From assembly GCF_000213575.1 (NCBI RefSeq), contig NZ_GL892007.1:62001-126000 (forward strand): DNA of 64,000 nt, in the 5' to 3' direction. The position numbers were made by a program, and so were the translations under genes. A model generated the notes under the pieces. That model saw nothing but the letters and a program-made list of their open reading frames with translations. It was not told the DNA's origin and ran no database searches. The DNA is from Dysgonomonas mossii DSM 22836 (GTDB taxonomy: Bacteria > Bacteroidota > Bacteroidia > Bacteroidales > Dysgonomonadaceae). The number at the start of each line of letters is the position of its first letter. The stretch's first letter is position 1. This document shows, in pieces, positions 45,987 to 55,058 of the stretch.

Positions 45987-46934
45987 ATGATCAATACATT
46001 AGTTTCTATTATAATGCCGGCATATAACGCCGAGAACTTTATTTCAGAATCGATAGAATCTGTTATTGGACAAACATATACCAATTGGGAGTTAATCATC
46101 GTTGATGATGGTTCAACAGATAATACTAGAAACGTTGTTCATCGTTATATAAATCAAGACTCTAGGATACACTATTTTTTTCAGGAAAATGCTCGACAAG
46201 CCAAAGCTCGAAATAAAGGTATAAAAAATAGCAAAGGGGATATTATTGCATTTCTAGATGCCGATGATCTCTGGCTTCCTCTAAAGTTAGAACTTTCATT
46301 AAAGGAGTTCTACAATGGACAACAAGATGTATTGTTTACTGATTCTTATATTTTTAATAACTCCAGTCAGCTATCTGACTACGAGAATTTGCCAAATATA
46401 AACATCGTGGCTAAAACATATTGCGGAGATGAAGGTCTTAATGCCTTTTTATACGAGAACAAAGTTCCAATCCTAACCGTAATAGGAACAAAAGAGAGCA
46501 TATTGAATGTAAATTGCTTTAACGAGCAAAGCAATGGCATAGCCGAAGATTATGAATTATGGCTAAATCTTCTGGCAAATAAACATATAATTAGAGGAAC
46601 TGATTTAAAGCTTTCTTTATACAGAATACATAGCAACTCTACAACAGCTACAAATAATATGGATATTAACGTAATAAAAATGTTTTCACGCTTTTTTGCC
46701 CAATATCCTAATTTAAAGAATAAATATAAAAATCAAATAGTACACTGGCTTTCTAAAATATTAAAACAGGCGACGAGTAAAAATGAACTCTCTCAAGCAT
46801 TTAACAAAGAGGTTTTGAGTAGTCTAAATATAAGCTCTTATCGTATTTATTTTTGGTATTATATACAAAATCTGCTACCTTTCAATCTTTCAAAAAGACT
46901 GTTAGGCATATTTTTAAGGAATTATCAACAATGA
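45987..46934 (+). CDS. Glycosyltransferase family 2
   Basis: This 315-aa GT-A enzyme has [18 protein letters not shown] at the start, [18 protein letters not shown] near residue 35 and [18 protein letters not shown] near residue 86 (DxDD-like donor-metal site). [13 protein letters not shown] near residue 185 is the ED catalytic-type motif. C-terminal residues fit a helical region. It follows the fucosyltransferase gene by 1 base. The frame overlaps the next gene's true start by 4 bases. Confidence 0.88.
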   Translation: MINTLVSIIMPAYNAENFISESIESVIGQTYTNWELIIVDDGSTDNTRNVVHRYINQDSRIHYFFQENARQAKARNKGIKNSKGDIIAFLDADDLWLPLKLELSLKEFYNGQQDVLFTDSYIFNNSSQLSDYENLPNINIVAKTYCGDEGLNAFLYENKVPILTVIGTKESILNVNCFNEQSNGIAEDYELWLNLLANKHIIRGTDLKLSLYRIHSNSTTATNNMDINVIKMFSRFFAQYPNLKNKYKNQIVHWLSKILKQATSKNELSQAFNKEVLSSLNISSYRIYFWYYIQNLLPFNLSKRLLGIFLRNYQQ

Positions 46935-47788
46935 TGACGACAATATCTATTATAGTACCTTGCTACAATCAGGCTCAGTATCTTCCAGACTGTTTACAGT
47001 CAGTTGTTGAGCAAACATACTCCCACTGGGAATGTATCATCGTCAATGACGGTTCTCCCGACAATACAGAAGCGGTCGCACTAGAATGGGCAGCTAAAGA
47101 TAATCGCATAAAATATCTTAAAAAAGAGAATGGAGGTTTATGCTCTGCACGCAATGCAGGAATCAGTAATGCTGAAGGTAAATGGATATTACCGCTTGAT
47201 GCAGATGATAAGATAGGTAAAGATTATCTGAAATTTGCACATGATATAATGGTATCGAAGTCTGAAGTCGGTCTTATTTATGCGAATGCCAACTACTTTG
47301 GTGATAGAGAAGAAGTTTGGGCTCTTCCCGAATATAATTTAAAAACTCTTTTAAGAGCAAATATGATTTATTGCTCTGCTTTTTATAAAAAAGAAGATTG
47401 GATACGCATTGGAGGTTATGATACAAATATGAAAAACGGATGGGAAGACTGGGAATTTTGGATTCACCTACTTGGAACATCTAACAAAAAGGTATATAAG
47501 TTAGAATATACAGGCTTTTATTATAGAATAAAAAACAACTCTATGATATATACCTTTGTTAGAAATGACGAAGTCTTGCTAAATACAATTAAATACGTAT
47601 TTAAGAAGCATATTGATTTGTATCTGAATAATTTTGGTACTTACCAATATTTACTAGACACGATTGATGATCTAAGATATAGTGAACATATCCTAAAAGA
47701 AAAGACAGGTAGATATGAAAATAATCTTATGATTAAATTTCAGAAAAAGATATATTTTTTCTTCAAAAAGATTCTCTCTAAAAATTAA
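46931..47788 (+). CDS. Glycosyltransferase family 2
   Basis: This 285-aa GT-A enzyme begins [18 protein letters not shown], with [20 protein letters not shown] near residue 36 and [16 protein letters not shown] near residue 87. [14 protein letters not shown] near residue 175 is the ED catalytic motif. It is strikingly like the product of 49492-50337 over most of its length ([25 protein letters not shown]), so the two are probable duplicates. The ATG overlaps the upstream stop by 4 bases; the longer frame from 46853 is rejected. Confidence 0.88.
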   Translation: MMTTISIIVPCYNQAQYLPDCLQSVVEQTYSHWECIIVNDGSPDNTEAVALEWAAKDNRIKYLKKENGGLCSARNAGISNAEGKWILPLDADDKIGKDYLKFAHDIMVSKSEVGLIYANANYFGDREEVWALPEYNLKTLLRANMIYCSAFYKKEDWIRIGGYDTNMKNGWEDWEFWIHLLGTSNKKVYKLEYTGFYYRIKNNSMIYTFVRNDEVLLNTIKYVFKKHIDLYLNNFGTYQYLLDTIDDLRYSEHILKEKTGRYENNLMIKFQKKIYFFFKKILSKN

Positions 47789-47790
47789 TT

Positions 47791-48696
47791 ATGATTTCCG
47801 TTATCCTTCCTACATATAATCATGCTCCATATCTGAGACAACGTATTGACTCAATACTAAATCAGACATATCAGGATTTTGAGCTGATAATCTTGGATGA
47901 TTGTTCACCTGACAATAGCAAAGATGTAATTGAAGAATACCGAAATGTATCTCATATATCCCATATCATATACAATAAGATTAATTCCGGCTCTACATTC
48001 AAACAATGGAAGAGAGGTATCGAATTAGCTAAGGGAGAATATATCTGGATTGCTGAAAGTGACGATTATGCAGATCCTACTTTTCTTGAGAAAATAATGG
48101 ATTCTATTTCTAAATATAACTCGGCACTCTGCTTTTCTCTTACAACAATCGTTGACAAAGAGAATAATACAGTAATGAAGCAACCCTCTATCCTACCCGA
48201 TTATTCGATGAATATCAATCAGTTCACAGAAAACTATTTGTTATATAGTAATCCTATTTGTAATGCTAGCATGGTGGTTTTCAAGAAAGGTGCAATTGCC
48301 GAAAACCTGTGGAATAGGATTGTAAATTTCAAATACTGTGGTGACTGGTTATTATGGGGTAGCTTTAGCGGTGAGGGAAATATAACTGTGTCTGAAGTAA
48401 AAGAGTATCTAAATTATTTTAGAACACATTCGGTAAATGTATCAAACAAATCTGAAGACAGTGGACTGGGAATATTAGAGGGCTATAAAGTTTCCGAAAT
48501 TGTAGCAAAAAGACTACATTTGAAGTTAGGGAAAGAATATAGTAAGAACTGGTATTACAAATGGCAATCATATAAGTTAAAGTTTTCATACTCGAATTCT
48601 GTAAACAAAGCTATTTTATCAATGTTTATAAAGGAACGGCCAATAGTTGCTTATTACGAACTCAAAAGATTAATATCGAGACTTATAAAAAGATGA
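47791..48696 (+). CDS. Glycosyltransferase family 2
   Basis: This 301-aa GT-A enzyme has ISVILPTYNHAPYLRQRI at the start, FELIILDDCSPDNSKDVIEE near residue 30 and YIWIAESDDYADPTFLEK near residue 85. FKYCGDWLLWGSF near residue 182 replaces the usual ED motif with GDW, a variant seen in some GT2 enzymes. The C-terminal third (KLKFSYSN onward) is helical. It follows the previous gene by 2 bases and overlaps the next by 4. Confidence 0.87.
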   Translation: MISVILPTYNHAPYLRQRIDSILNQTYQDFELIILDDCSPDNSKDVIEEYRNVSHISHIIYNKINSGSTFKQWKRGIELAKGEYIWIAESDDYADPTFLEKIMDSISKYNSALCFSLTTIVDKENNTVMKQPSILPDYSMNINQFTENYLLYSNPICNASMVVFKKGAIAENLWNRIVNFKYCGDWLLWGSFSGEGNITVSEVKEYLNYFRTHSVNVSNKSEDSGLGILEGYKVSEIVAKRLHLKLGKEYSKNWYYKWQSYKLKFSYSNSVNKAILSMFIKERPIVAYYELKRLISRLIKR

Positions 48697-49481
48697 AAGT
48701 ATCTATTATAACAATTAACTATAACAATGTCGCAGGGTTAGAGAAAACGATTAACAGCGTTATCTCTAATGATCTGTATGATATTGAATATATTGTTATT
48801 GATGGGAACTCTACCGACGGAAGTGTTGATGTCATAAAAAAATACGAAAGCAAAATAAATTTTTGGATCAGCAAATCTGACTCTGGCATATATAATGCTA
48901 TGAATAAAGGGATCAGGCAAGCAACGGGGCAATATATATTATTCGTAAATAGCGGAGATGTAATAAAAGAGAACTGTGACTTACAATCGATTATATCCCA
49001 AGTTACAGGAGAAGACATTGTATATTTTGATATGGAGATTGCTGATAGTTTATCAAATACAAGCTATATAAAGCAATATCCCAATCATCCTGATTTCAAA
49101 TATTTTGCAGAAGACACGCTACCACACACAGCTTCTTTTATAAAAAAAGAACTTTTGGTAAAATATGGATATTATTCGGAAGAAAAAAAGATAACGTCAG
49201 ACTGGGCTTTCTTTATGGATGCTATATGCCAGTTAAGTTGTACATACAGACATATTAATGGTTGTTTTTCGACTTTCTATATTGATGGAATCAGTTCGAA
49301 TGCTTCAAACAAGCAATTGCTTATAGATGAGCGCAACGAACATATAGCTCACTCTTATCCTCTCTACAATACTTTGTATAGAGACTGGATAGAGAAAAAA
49401 CAGGAACTATATAAATTGAAGACATCTATGAGTGTAAAATACTTAAAGAAGCTAGGTTTACTAAAATGGCTTAAACTATAA
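48693..49481 (+). CDS. Glycosyltransferase family 2 (WcaA-like)
   Basis: This 262-aa GT-A enzyme has SIITINYNNVAGLEKTINSV at the start, YIVIDGNSTDGSVDVIKKY near residue 33 and FWISKSDSGIYNAMNKGIRQ near residue 57, which resembles the WcaA/PGL-type GT2 group. YILFVNSGD near residue 82 is the donor site. The product at 55059-55880 shares the same motifs in order, including SGIYNAMNKGIRQA, so these two look like duplicates. It overlaps the preceding gene by 4 bases. Confidence 0.88.
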   Translation: MKVSIITINYNNVAGLEKTINSVISNDLYDIEYIVIDGNSTDGSVDVIKKYESKINFWISKSDSGIYNAMNKGIRQATGQYILFVNSGDVIKENCDLQSIISQVTGEDIVYFDMEIADSLSNTSYIKQYPNHPDFKYFAEDTLPHTASFIKKELLVKYGYYSEEKKITSDWAFFMDAICQLSCTYRHINGCFSTFYIDGISSNASNKQLLIDERNEHIAHSYPLYNTLYRDWIEKKQELYKLKTSMSVKYLKKLGLLKWLKL

Positions 49482-49491
49482 ACTTTATATT

Positions 49492-50337
49492 ATGAACCCT
49501 ATCATATCCGTTATCATGCCGTGCTATAATCAGGCTAAATATATGCCTGAAGCACTACAATCACTTCTCGACCAGGATTATCCTCATTGGGAGTGTATTA
49601 TGGTTAATGATGGTTCTCCTGACAATACGGAAGATGTTGCAAAGCAATGGATAGAAAAAGACAAGCGGTTCAAATATTTTTGGAAAGAAAACAGCGGGGT
49701 TTGTGATACCAGAAACTATGGAGTTGATCGGGCTATTGGAGAATATATCGTTCCTTTAGATGGAGACGATAAGTTGGGAGCACATTATTTTAGTGAAGCA
49801 ATAAAAGCATTTACAAAAGATCCTGCAATAAAGCTTATATATAGTGATACTGTATTATTTGGCGATGTAAATGAAAAAAAGATAAATCCTGATTTTGTAT
49901 TTGAAAAAATGCTAACGCAGAATCAAATCTACAATTCAGCCATATTCCGAAAATCTGACTTTCTTGAAGCCGGAGGCTACAATATGAATATGTTTGACGG
50001 TATAGAGGATTGGGATTTCTACCTTTCGTTGATCAAACCGAATGATAAGGTTATAAAACTTAATGACTTTCACTATTATTATAGGATAAAAGAAGTTTCA
50101 CGATCGATGCGTATATTCCGTGAAACAGATAAAAATGATGCAATGCTTTTACAAATGTTTAAGAATCATATACCTTTGTTTCTTGAGTATTTGAATCCTG
50201 TTAGAGATCGGATTAAAGCAGAAACATACAATAAAGAACTTTACTGGCATTATCATACCCCAGAATACAAATTGGGTAGAATGATATACAAACCATTCCG
50301 TTTTGTACAAAAAGTATTAAGAAAGCTCTTTTCATAA
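49492..50337 (+). CDS. Glycosyltransferase family 2
   Basis: This 281-aa GT-A enzyme begins ISVIMPCYNQAKYMPEAL, with [20 protein letters not shown] near residue 35 and YIVPLDGDDKLGAHYF near residue 85 (donor-metal Asp residues). DGIEDWDFYLSLIK near residue 170 is the ED motif. It is the close relative of 46931-47788, with near-identical central motifs, which suggests duplication and divergence inside this cluster. It starts 10 bases after the preceding gene. Confidence 0.88.
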   Translation: MNPIISVIMPCYNQAKYMPEALQSLLDQDYPHWECIMVNDGSPDNTEDVAKQWIEKDKRFKYFWKENSGVCDTRNYGVDRAIGEYIVPLDGDDKLGAHYFSEAIKAFTKDPAIKLIYSDTVLFGDVNEKKINPDFVFEKMLTQNQIYNSAIFRKSDFLEAGGYNMNMFDGIEDWDFYLSLIKPNDKVIKLNDFHYYYRIKEVSRSMRIFRETDKNDAMLLQMFKNHIPLFLEYLNPVRDRIKAETYNKELYWHYHTPEYKLGRMIYKPFRFVQKVLRKLFS

Positions 50338-50402
50338 CTGTATTTTTACAGAGAAAAGACCATTGGACAATATTCGAATGTAAGAACAGAGTTTTACAAA
50401 AT

Positions 50403-51257
50403 ATGAAGATAAATATCATACTCATTACATACAATCACAGCAATTATATACGTCCGGCATTGGAGAGTATTTTGATGCAGGAAACATCTCACAATGTTGA
50501 GATTATTGTTGCCGACGATTGCTCTACCGACAATACTGTAGAGATTATAAAGGAGTATGAATCGAAAACAAAATTTATTTTCCATTATTTACATAAAGGA
50601 CAAAATGTAGGATATATACGCAATTACCAACAAGCTTTTGCGGCATGTACAGGAGAATACGTTGCCATTATGGAAGGTGATGATTATTGGGTGAAGGCAT
50701 CTCATCTGGAAAATCATATCAATCATCTGGAAAGGGTACCAAACACCTCGATGAGTTACAACAGGCACATACGCCTGTTTGAAGATCAAGACAGAGAAGA
50801 GATATTTGACTGGACTCTTGATACAGACTATGAGCTGATCACTACCGATCAGTTGGCATTGGGCAACCGCATAGGAAACCTGTCTTGTTGCGTATTCAGA
50901 GGAAAATATATACAGCAATTAGACCCAAAACTGTTTGATATGGAAATAGCCGATTGGATGCTAGGGATGTATATGGGACAATTTGCTCCCTTGGTATATC
51001 TCAAAGAAGTAACTTCGGCATATAGGATACATGATAACGGACAATGGTCGCGAATGGACGAAAAAGACCAGTTCGCTAAGGTTATCGAGCTGATTAATGA
51101 ATACGATAAGTATTTGAACTATAACTATACAGAAACCTTCACAAAACATAAACGGAGACTCGAAATTTTGCTTTACGGAGATAAATCTTTCAGAGGCAGA
51201 CTAAAGAGCTTTACTCCTTTATGGATTAGAAACTTATACAATAAACTTATTAGGTAA
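50403..51257 (+). CDS. Glycosyltransferase family 2
   Basis: This 284-aa GT-A enzyme has INIILITYNHSNYIRPALES at the start, EIIVADDCSTDNTVEIIKEY near residue 33 and YVAIMEGDDYWVKASHLENH near residue 87. The EGDDYW box is typical of a Bacteroidota GT2 subgroup shared with the protein at 54174. DMEIADWMLGMYMG near residue 178 serves as the acceptor-side acidic motif. The preceding 65 bases are non-coding with no clear signal. Confidence 0.87.
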   Translation: MKINIILITYNHSNYIRPALESILMQETSHNVEIIVADDCSTDNTVEIIKEYESKTKFIFHYLHKGQNVGYIRNYQQAFAACTGEYVAIMEGDDYWVKASHLENHINHLERVPNTSMSYNRHIRLFEDQDREEIFDWTLDTDYELITTDQLALGNRIGNLSCCVFRGKYIQQLDPKLFDMEIADWMLGMYMGQFAPLVYLKEVTSAYRIHDNGQWSRMDEKDQFAKVIELINEYDKYLNYNYTETFTKHKRRLEILLYGDKSFRGRLKSFTPLWIRNLYNKLIR

Positions 51258-51263
51258 AAGATT

Positions 51264-52385
51264 ATGAACAAAAAAATAATGGTTACCCAACCGGCGATTC
51301 CACCTTTGGATGAATTTATTCCTTATCTTCAAAAAATATGGGATAATAAATGGTTGACAAACAACGGTCCGTTTCATGAACAGTTCGAAAAAGAATTGGC
51401 AGACTATCTTGGTGTTAAGCATATCTCTGTTTTCGCCAACGGGACACTGGCATTAATAACCGCATTGCAAGCCTTACGCATTACAGGTGAGGTTATCACC
51501 ACTCCATTTAGCTTTGTTGCAACAACACATTCATTGTGGTGGAACAACATCAAACCTGTATTTGTAGATATAGATAGTAAGAACTATAATATAGATCCCG
51601 AAAAGATAGAAGCGGCCATTACGCCAAAGACAACAGCCATCATGCCGGTGCATGTTTATGGTAATCCGTGTAATGTAGAAGAAATACAACGCATAGCAGA
51701 CACGTACGGTCTACGTGTGATATATGATGCAGCACATGCTTTTGCCGTTAAAAAAGATGGACAGTCGGTTATGAATTGGGGGGATTTATCTATTCTCAGT
51801 TTCCATGCAACAAAGGTGTACAATACAATAGAAGGAGGTGCAATTGTTTGTCAGGATGAAAAGACGAAACAGCGTATCGATTTATTAAAGAACTTTGGGT
51901 TTAGGAACGAAACTACGGTTATCGAACCCGGTATCAATGCCAAGATGAACGAATTGCAAGCAGCTTACGGCTCATTGCAATTGAAACATGTAGACAATTA
52001 TATCGCTAAACGTCTGGAACTGGCTAAACTGTACGACAGCCTACTGAAAGAAGTAAAAGGTATCACTTATATGACTGTTGGTGAAGGAGTAGAGCACACT
52101 TACCCTTATTACCCAATACGAGTAAATACTGCCGATTATGGCATGAATCGTGACGACCTGTACTTCAAGTTACAGGAGTATGATATATTCGGACGTCGCT
52201 ATTTCTATCCTCTTATCAGTGATTTTCCGACATATAGAGGACTGCCTTCTGCCAATGTTAGCAATCTGCCTGTTGCAGCACAAGTTTCCAAAGAAATTGT
52301 ATGCTTACCGATGTATGCAGACTTGGAGTTTGAAGAAGTGAGAAAAATATGTGAGTTAATTAAAAGTAAACCCTGGGAAAAATGA
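51264..52385 (+). CDS. DegT/DnrJ/EryC1 aminotransferase (VioA/FdtB-like)
   Basis: This 373-aa PLP enzyme adds an amino group to a 4-keto or 3-keto nucleotide sugar. The opening residues PPLDEFIPYLQKIWDNKWLTN are typical of the family. FANGTLALITAL near residue 53 binds PLP phosphate, IYDAAHAFAV near residue 154 has the PLP-ring Asp, and LSFHATKVYNTIEGGAIV near residue 176 contains the Schiff-base Lys. The HATKVYNTIEGG form is typical of VioA/FdtB-type sugar aminotransferases. The rmlA/rmlB-type genes expected to make its substrate are outside this window. Confidence 0.9.
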   Translation: MNKKIMVTQPAIPPLDEFIPYLQKIWDNKWLTNNGPFHEQFEKELADYLGVKHISVFANGTLALITALQALRITGEVITTPFSFVATTHSLWWNNIKPVFVDIDSKNYNIDPEKIEAAITPKTTAIMPVHVYGNPCNVEEIQRIADTYGLRVIYDAAHAFAVKKDGQSVMNWGDLSILSFHATKVYNTIEGGAIVCQDEKTKQRIDLLKNFGFRNETTVIEPGINAKMNELQAAYGSLQLKHVDNYIAKRLELAKLYDSLLKEVKGITYMTVGEGVEHTYPYYPIRVNTADYGMNRDDLYFKLQEYDIFGRRYFYPLISDFPTYRGLPSANVSNLPVAAQVSKEIVCLPMYADLEFEEVRKICELIKSKPWEK

Positions 52386-53077
52386 TTTTAGGAATAATGC
52401 AGCCTTATTTTATGCCATACATTGGCTATTTTCAGCTATTGAATGCCGTAGATAAGTATGTAATATACGATAATGCAAAATATACAAAAAAAGGATGGAT
52501 AAACCGTAATCGCATCCTACAAAACAATAAAGATACACTTATTTCAATATCGGTAGAAAAAGACTCCGATTATCTGGATATAAAAAATCGCTCTGTAGCT
52601 GATTCTTTCGATAAAAGGAAATTAATAAATCAAATAAGAGAATCATATCGCAAGGCTCCTTATTTTGAGCAGGTGATGCCAATTGTGGAGGATATTATCA
52701 ACTACGAAGAGAAAAATCTTTTCTTATATATTTATAATTCAATAAAAGAAGTTTGTAAATTTCTGAATATTCATACTGAAATCATTATTTCATCTACCAT
52801 CGATGTTGATCAGACTCTTGCGGGACAAGATAGGGTGATTGCTATATGCAAAACTCTAGGAGCAGAAGATTATTATAATGCAATTGGCGGACAAGAACTA
52901 TATCATCCAAAGGACTTCGAGAAAGAGGGTATAAACCTCCGTTTCTTATCGTCCAATCTTGTTGCTTATAAACAATTCAACAATGATTTCATCCCTTGGC
53001 TATCGATTATAGACGTTATGATGTTCAACAGTTTGGCAGAAATACAAGATATGCTAAATGAGTACAAATTAATCTAA
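52382..53077 (+). CDS. WbqC-family protein
   Basis: This 231-aa protein opens with LGIMQPYFMPYIGYFQLL and YVIYDNAKYTKKGWINRNRI, the clear hallmark of WbqC/WbbN-type proteins found in many glycan loci. The molecular role of the family is not well established; a role next to amino-sugar aminotransferases is suggested by recurrent pairing. Here it overlaps the DegT gene by 4 bases and is followed by a DegT-like gene. The overlap makes co-translation likely. Confidence 0.88.
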   Translation: MILGIMQPYFMPYIGYFQLLNAVDKYVIYDNAKYTKKGWINRNRILQNNKDTLISISVEKDSDYLDIKNRSVADSFDKRKLINQIRESYRKAPYFEQVMPIVEDIINYEEKNLFLYIYNSIKEVCKFLNIHTEIIISSTIDVDQTLAGQDRVIAICKTLGAEDYYNAIGGQELYHPKDFEKEGINLRFLSSNLVAYKQFNNDFIPWLSIIDVMMFNSLAEIQDMLNEYKLI

Positions 53078-53140
53078 CGTTATTGAAGAAGCAAAAGGCT
53101 TTTTAATCACAGGTAATACTTCATAGAAAATATTAAAGAC

Positions 53141-54094
53141 ATGAAAGAGATAGGAGGATACTTCGAACTTCAACTTCGTAAAGGGGAACATTATCATAAA
53201 GGAGCATTACAGCTAAATACTGCTCGCAACTGTCTTGAATATATACTAAGAGCAAAAAAATATAAAAAGATATATATTCCTTACTTAAACTCTGAAGTTA
53301 TCTGGGAACCTATAAAAAAACTAGGGATCGAATCTGAATTCTATTCTGTAGATTTCCGGCTTAATCCTATTTTCGATAAAGAATTAAAAGAAGATGAAGT
53401 ATTTTTCTATTCCGATACTTATGGCATAAAGTGTTGTACTGTTTCACAACTTGTAGAAAAGTATGGAAAACAATTGATAGTTGATAATACGCATGCTTTC
53501 TTTTCGAAACCTTACGAAGGTATCGACACGATATATTCTCCTCGTAAATTTTTTGGTCTTCCCGACGGTGCTTATCTCTATACAGATACTTTTTTGAATG
53601 AGGAGCTTGAGCAAGACTTCTCTATTCCACACATGACACATTTGATGAAACGGATAGAATATGGTAATGCCAGTGCAGCCTATCAGGATTATCTTGACTA
53701 CTGCGCAAGCCTTGTTGGTCAACCAATAAAGCGTATGTCGAATCTTGCTTCGGCATTATTGTCTAACATAGACTACGAAAATCTGAAAGAAAGACAAATA
53801 AGGAACTTCAACTATTTGCATTCTGTCTTAGGGAAAGATAATAAGTTTGAATATGATAACTTTTCCTCAGATACCTGCCCGCTGAGTTATATGTTCTATT
53901 CAGAAGATCGTGATTTAAGAAAGAAACTGATTGATAACAAAATATATGTATCTACATATTGGAAGGAAACACTAGGACTTGTAGAAAAAGACTCTGCCGA
54001 ATATAAGATAGTCAATTACTTGCTTCCTTTGCCTTGCGATCATCGATATGATGAAGAGGATATGGAGAGGATAATAAATGTGATAAATAGCTGA
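53141..54094 (+). CDS. Divergent DegT-like (PLP fold type I) protein
   Basis: I did not recognise this 317-aa protein by name. Its layout is like a shortened DegT aminotransferase. NTARNCLEYIL near residue 26 fits the phosphate-binding helix, LIVDNTHAFFSKP near residue 112 matches the PLP-ring Asp region, and YSPRKFFGLPDGAYLYTD near residue 131 contains the Lys in the same place as the SFHATK box. The Asp and Lys are present, so it could be active, but the N-terminal DegT segment of about 30 residues is missing. It follows WbqC by 63 bases. Confidence 0.6.
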   Translation: MKEIGGYFELQLRKGEHYHKGALQLNTARNCLEYILRAKKYKKIYIPYLNSEVIWEPIKKLGIESEFYSVDFRLNPIFDKELKEDEVFFYSDTYGIKCCTVSQLVEKYGKQLIVDNTHAFFSKPYEGIDTIYSPRKFFGLPDGAYLYTDTFLNEELEQDFSIPHMTHLMKRIEYGNASAAYQDYLDYCASLVGQPIKRMSNLASALLSNIDYENLKERQIRNFNYLHSVLGKDNKFEYDNFSSDTCPLSYMFYSEDRDLRKKLIDNKIYVSTYWKETLGLVEKDSAEYKIVNYLLPLPCDHRYDEEDMERIINVINS

Positions 54095-54108
54095 TTTGTG
54101 ATACAAAT

Positions 54109-54149
54109 AAAAATTAACAACATAAGACCTGTTACTTTTGTCACCTTTT
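54109..54149. repeat. Intergenic GTNAC-pair element with inverted partner (copy 3)
   Basis: GTTAC (54131-54135) and GTCAC (54140-54144), spaced by TTTT, lie in a 21-bp string (54129-54149) identical to 3646-3666. AAAATTAACA (54110-54119) can pair with TGTTACTTTT (54130-54139) with one mismatch and a 10-nt loop. It contains TACTTTTG (54133-54140), a -7 match 34 bases before the ATG of the next GT2 gene. Confidence 0.6.
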
Positions 54150-54173
54150 TAAAAGTCTGAACACCTTTATTCT

Positions 54174-55055
54174 ATGATTGACAAAGAACAAAACATAGTC
54201 GTATCCGTCTCCATGATTACTTACAATCATGAGAAATTTATAGCGGAAGCTATAGAAGGAGTTGTAATGCAAAAAACTGACTTCCCTTTCGAATTGGTAA
54301 TCGGTGAAGATTGCAGTACTGACAACACCCGTGCTATCTGCATAGAGTATCAAAAAAAATACCCCGACATTATACGATTAAGACTGCCTGAAACCAATCA
54401 GGGAATGATGCTCAACTGGATAAACAATATAAATAGTGGCCGTGGGAAATATATCGCACTCTGTGATGGAGATGACTATTGGACTGACCCTTATAAACTG
54501 CAAAAGCAAATTGACTTTATGGAGGCTAATCCCGACTTTGCGATGTGCTCCCATAAGGTACACACTTTGATGTGCGGACATTTGGATGAAAATATAGAGA
54601 TGGAACGGGATGTATTGACTACAACAGACATTATTCAAAAAGATTGGGGGTTACTTACTGCCTCTATTCTTTTTCGTAAAGACGCACATAAAACACCGGA
54701 CTGGTATTATACGGTAAAGAATGGAGATTACGCTCTTCAACTGATTGTGTCTCTATCGGGTAAAATCAAATTTCTCCCTGATTATATGGCGGTATATAGA
54801 CAGCATTTGGGAGGAGTGTCTTCTACATTAAAACCCCTAAATCAGACAGCCTGGATGGTTTACCTATTGCACGAGTTTAATACATATACAAACGAAAGCT
54901 ATAAGAAAACAATCATTGAACGGATAAAAAGGATGTACAAAATACAAATATATTACGCAAAAGGTTATAGCCTACGTAAAGCGGCGACAGTCTTATCACT
55001 TTATCAGAAGTTGGTATTCTTAAATCCTTTCTTAATAAAATCGAGGCGGAAGTAA
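54174..55055 (+). CDS. Glycosyltransferase family 2
   Basis: This 293-aa GT-A enzyme has VSVSMITYNHEKFIAEAIEG near residue 10, ELVIGEDCSTDNTRAICIEY near residue 40 and YIALCDGDDYWTDPYKLQKQ near residue 94. The DGDDYW box links it to the protein at 50403. WYYTVKNGDYALQLIVSL near residue 180 is the acceptor-side region, and FLPDYMAVYRQHLGG follows. It is preceded by the repeat element at 54109-54149, which may include its promoter. Confidence 0.87.
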   Translation: MIDKEQNIVVSVSMITYNHEKFIAEAIEGVVMQKTDFPFELVIGEDCSTDNTRAICIEYQKKYPDIIRLRLPETNQGMMLNWINNINSGRGKYIALCDGDDYWTDPYKLQKQIDFMEANPDFAMCSHKVHTLMCGHLDENIEMERDVLTTTDIIQKDWGLLTASILFRKDAHKTPDWYYTVKNGDYALQLIVSLSGKIKFLPDYMAVYRQHLGGVSSTLKPLNQTAWMVYLLHEFNTYTNESYKKTIIERIKRMYKIQIYYAKGYSLRKAATVLSLYQKLVFLNPFLIKSRRK

Positions 55056-55058
55056 ATT

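Noticed and set aside
46853-46930. Upstream start at 46853 for the GT2 gene
   Set aside because: The added segment is out-of-frame coding of the preceding gene; ATG 46931 overlaps the previous stop and begins the conserved GT2 fold.
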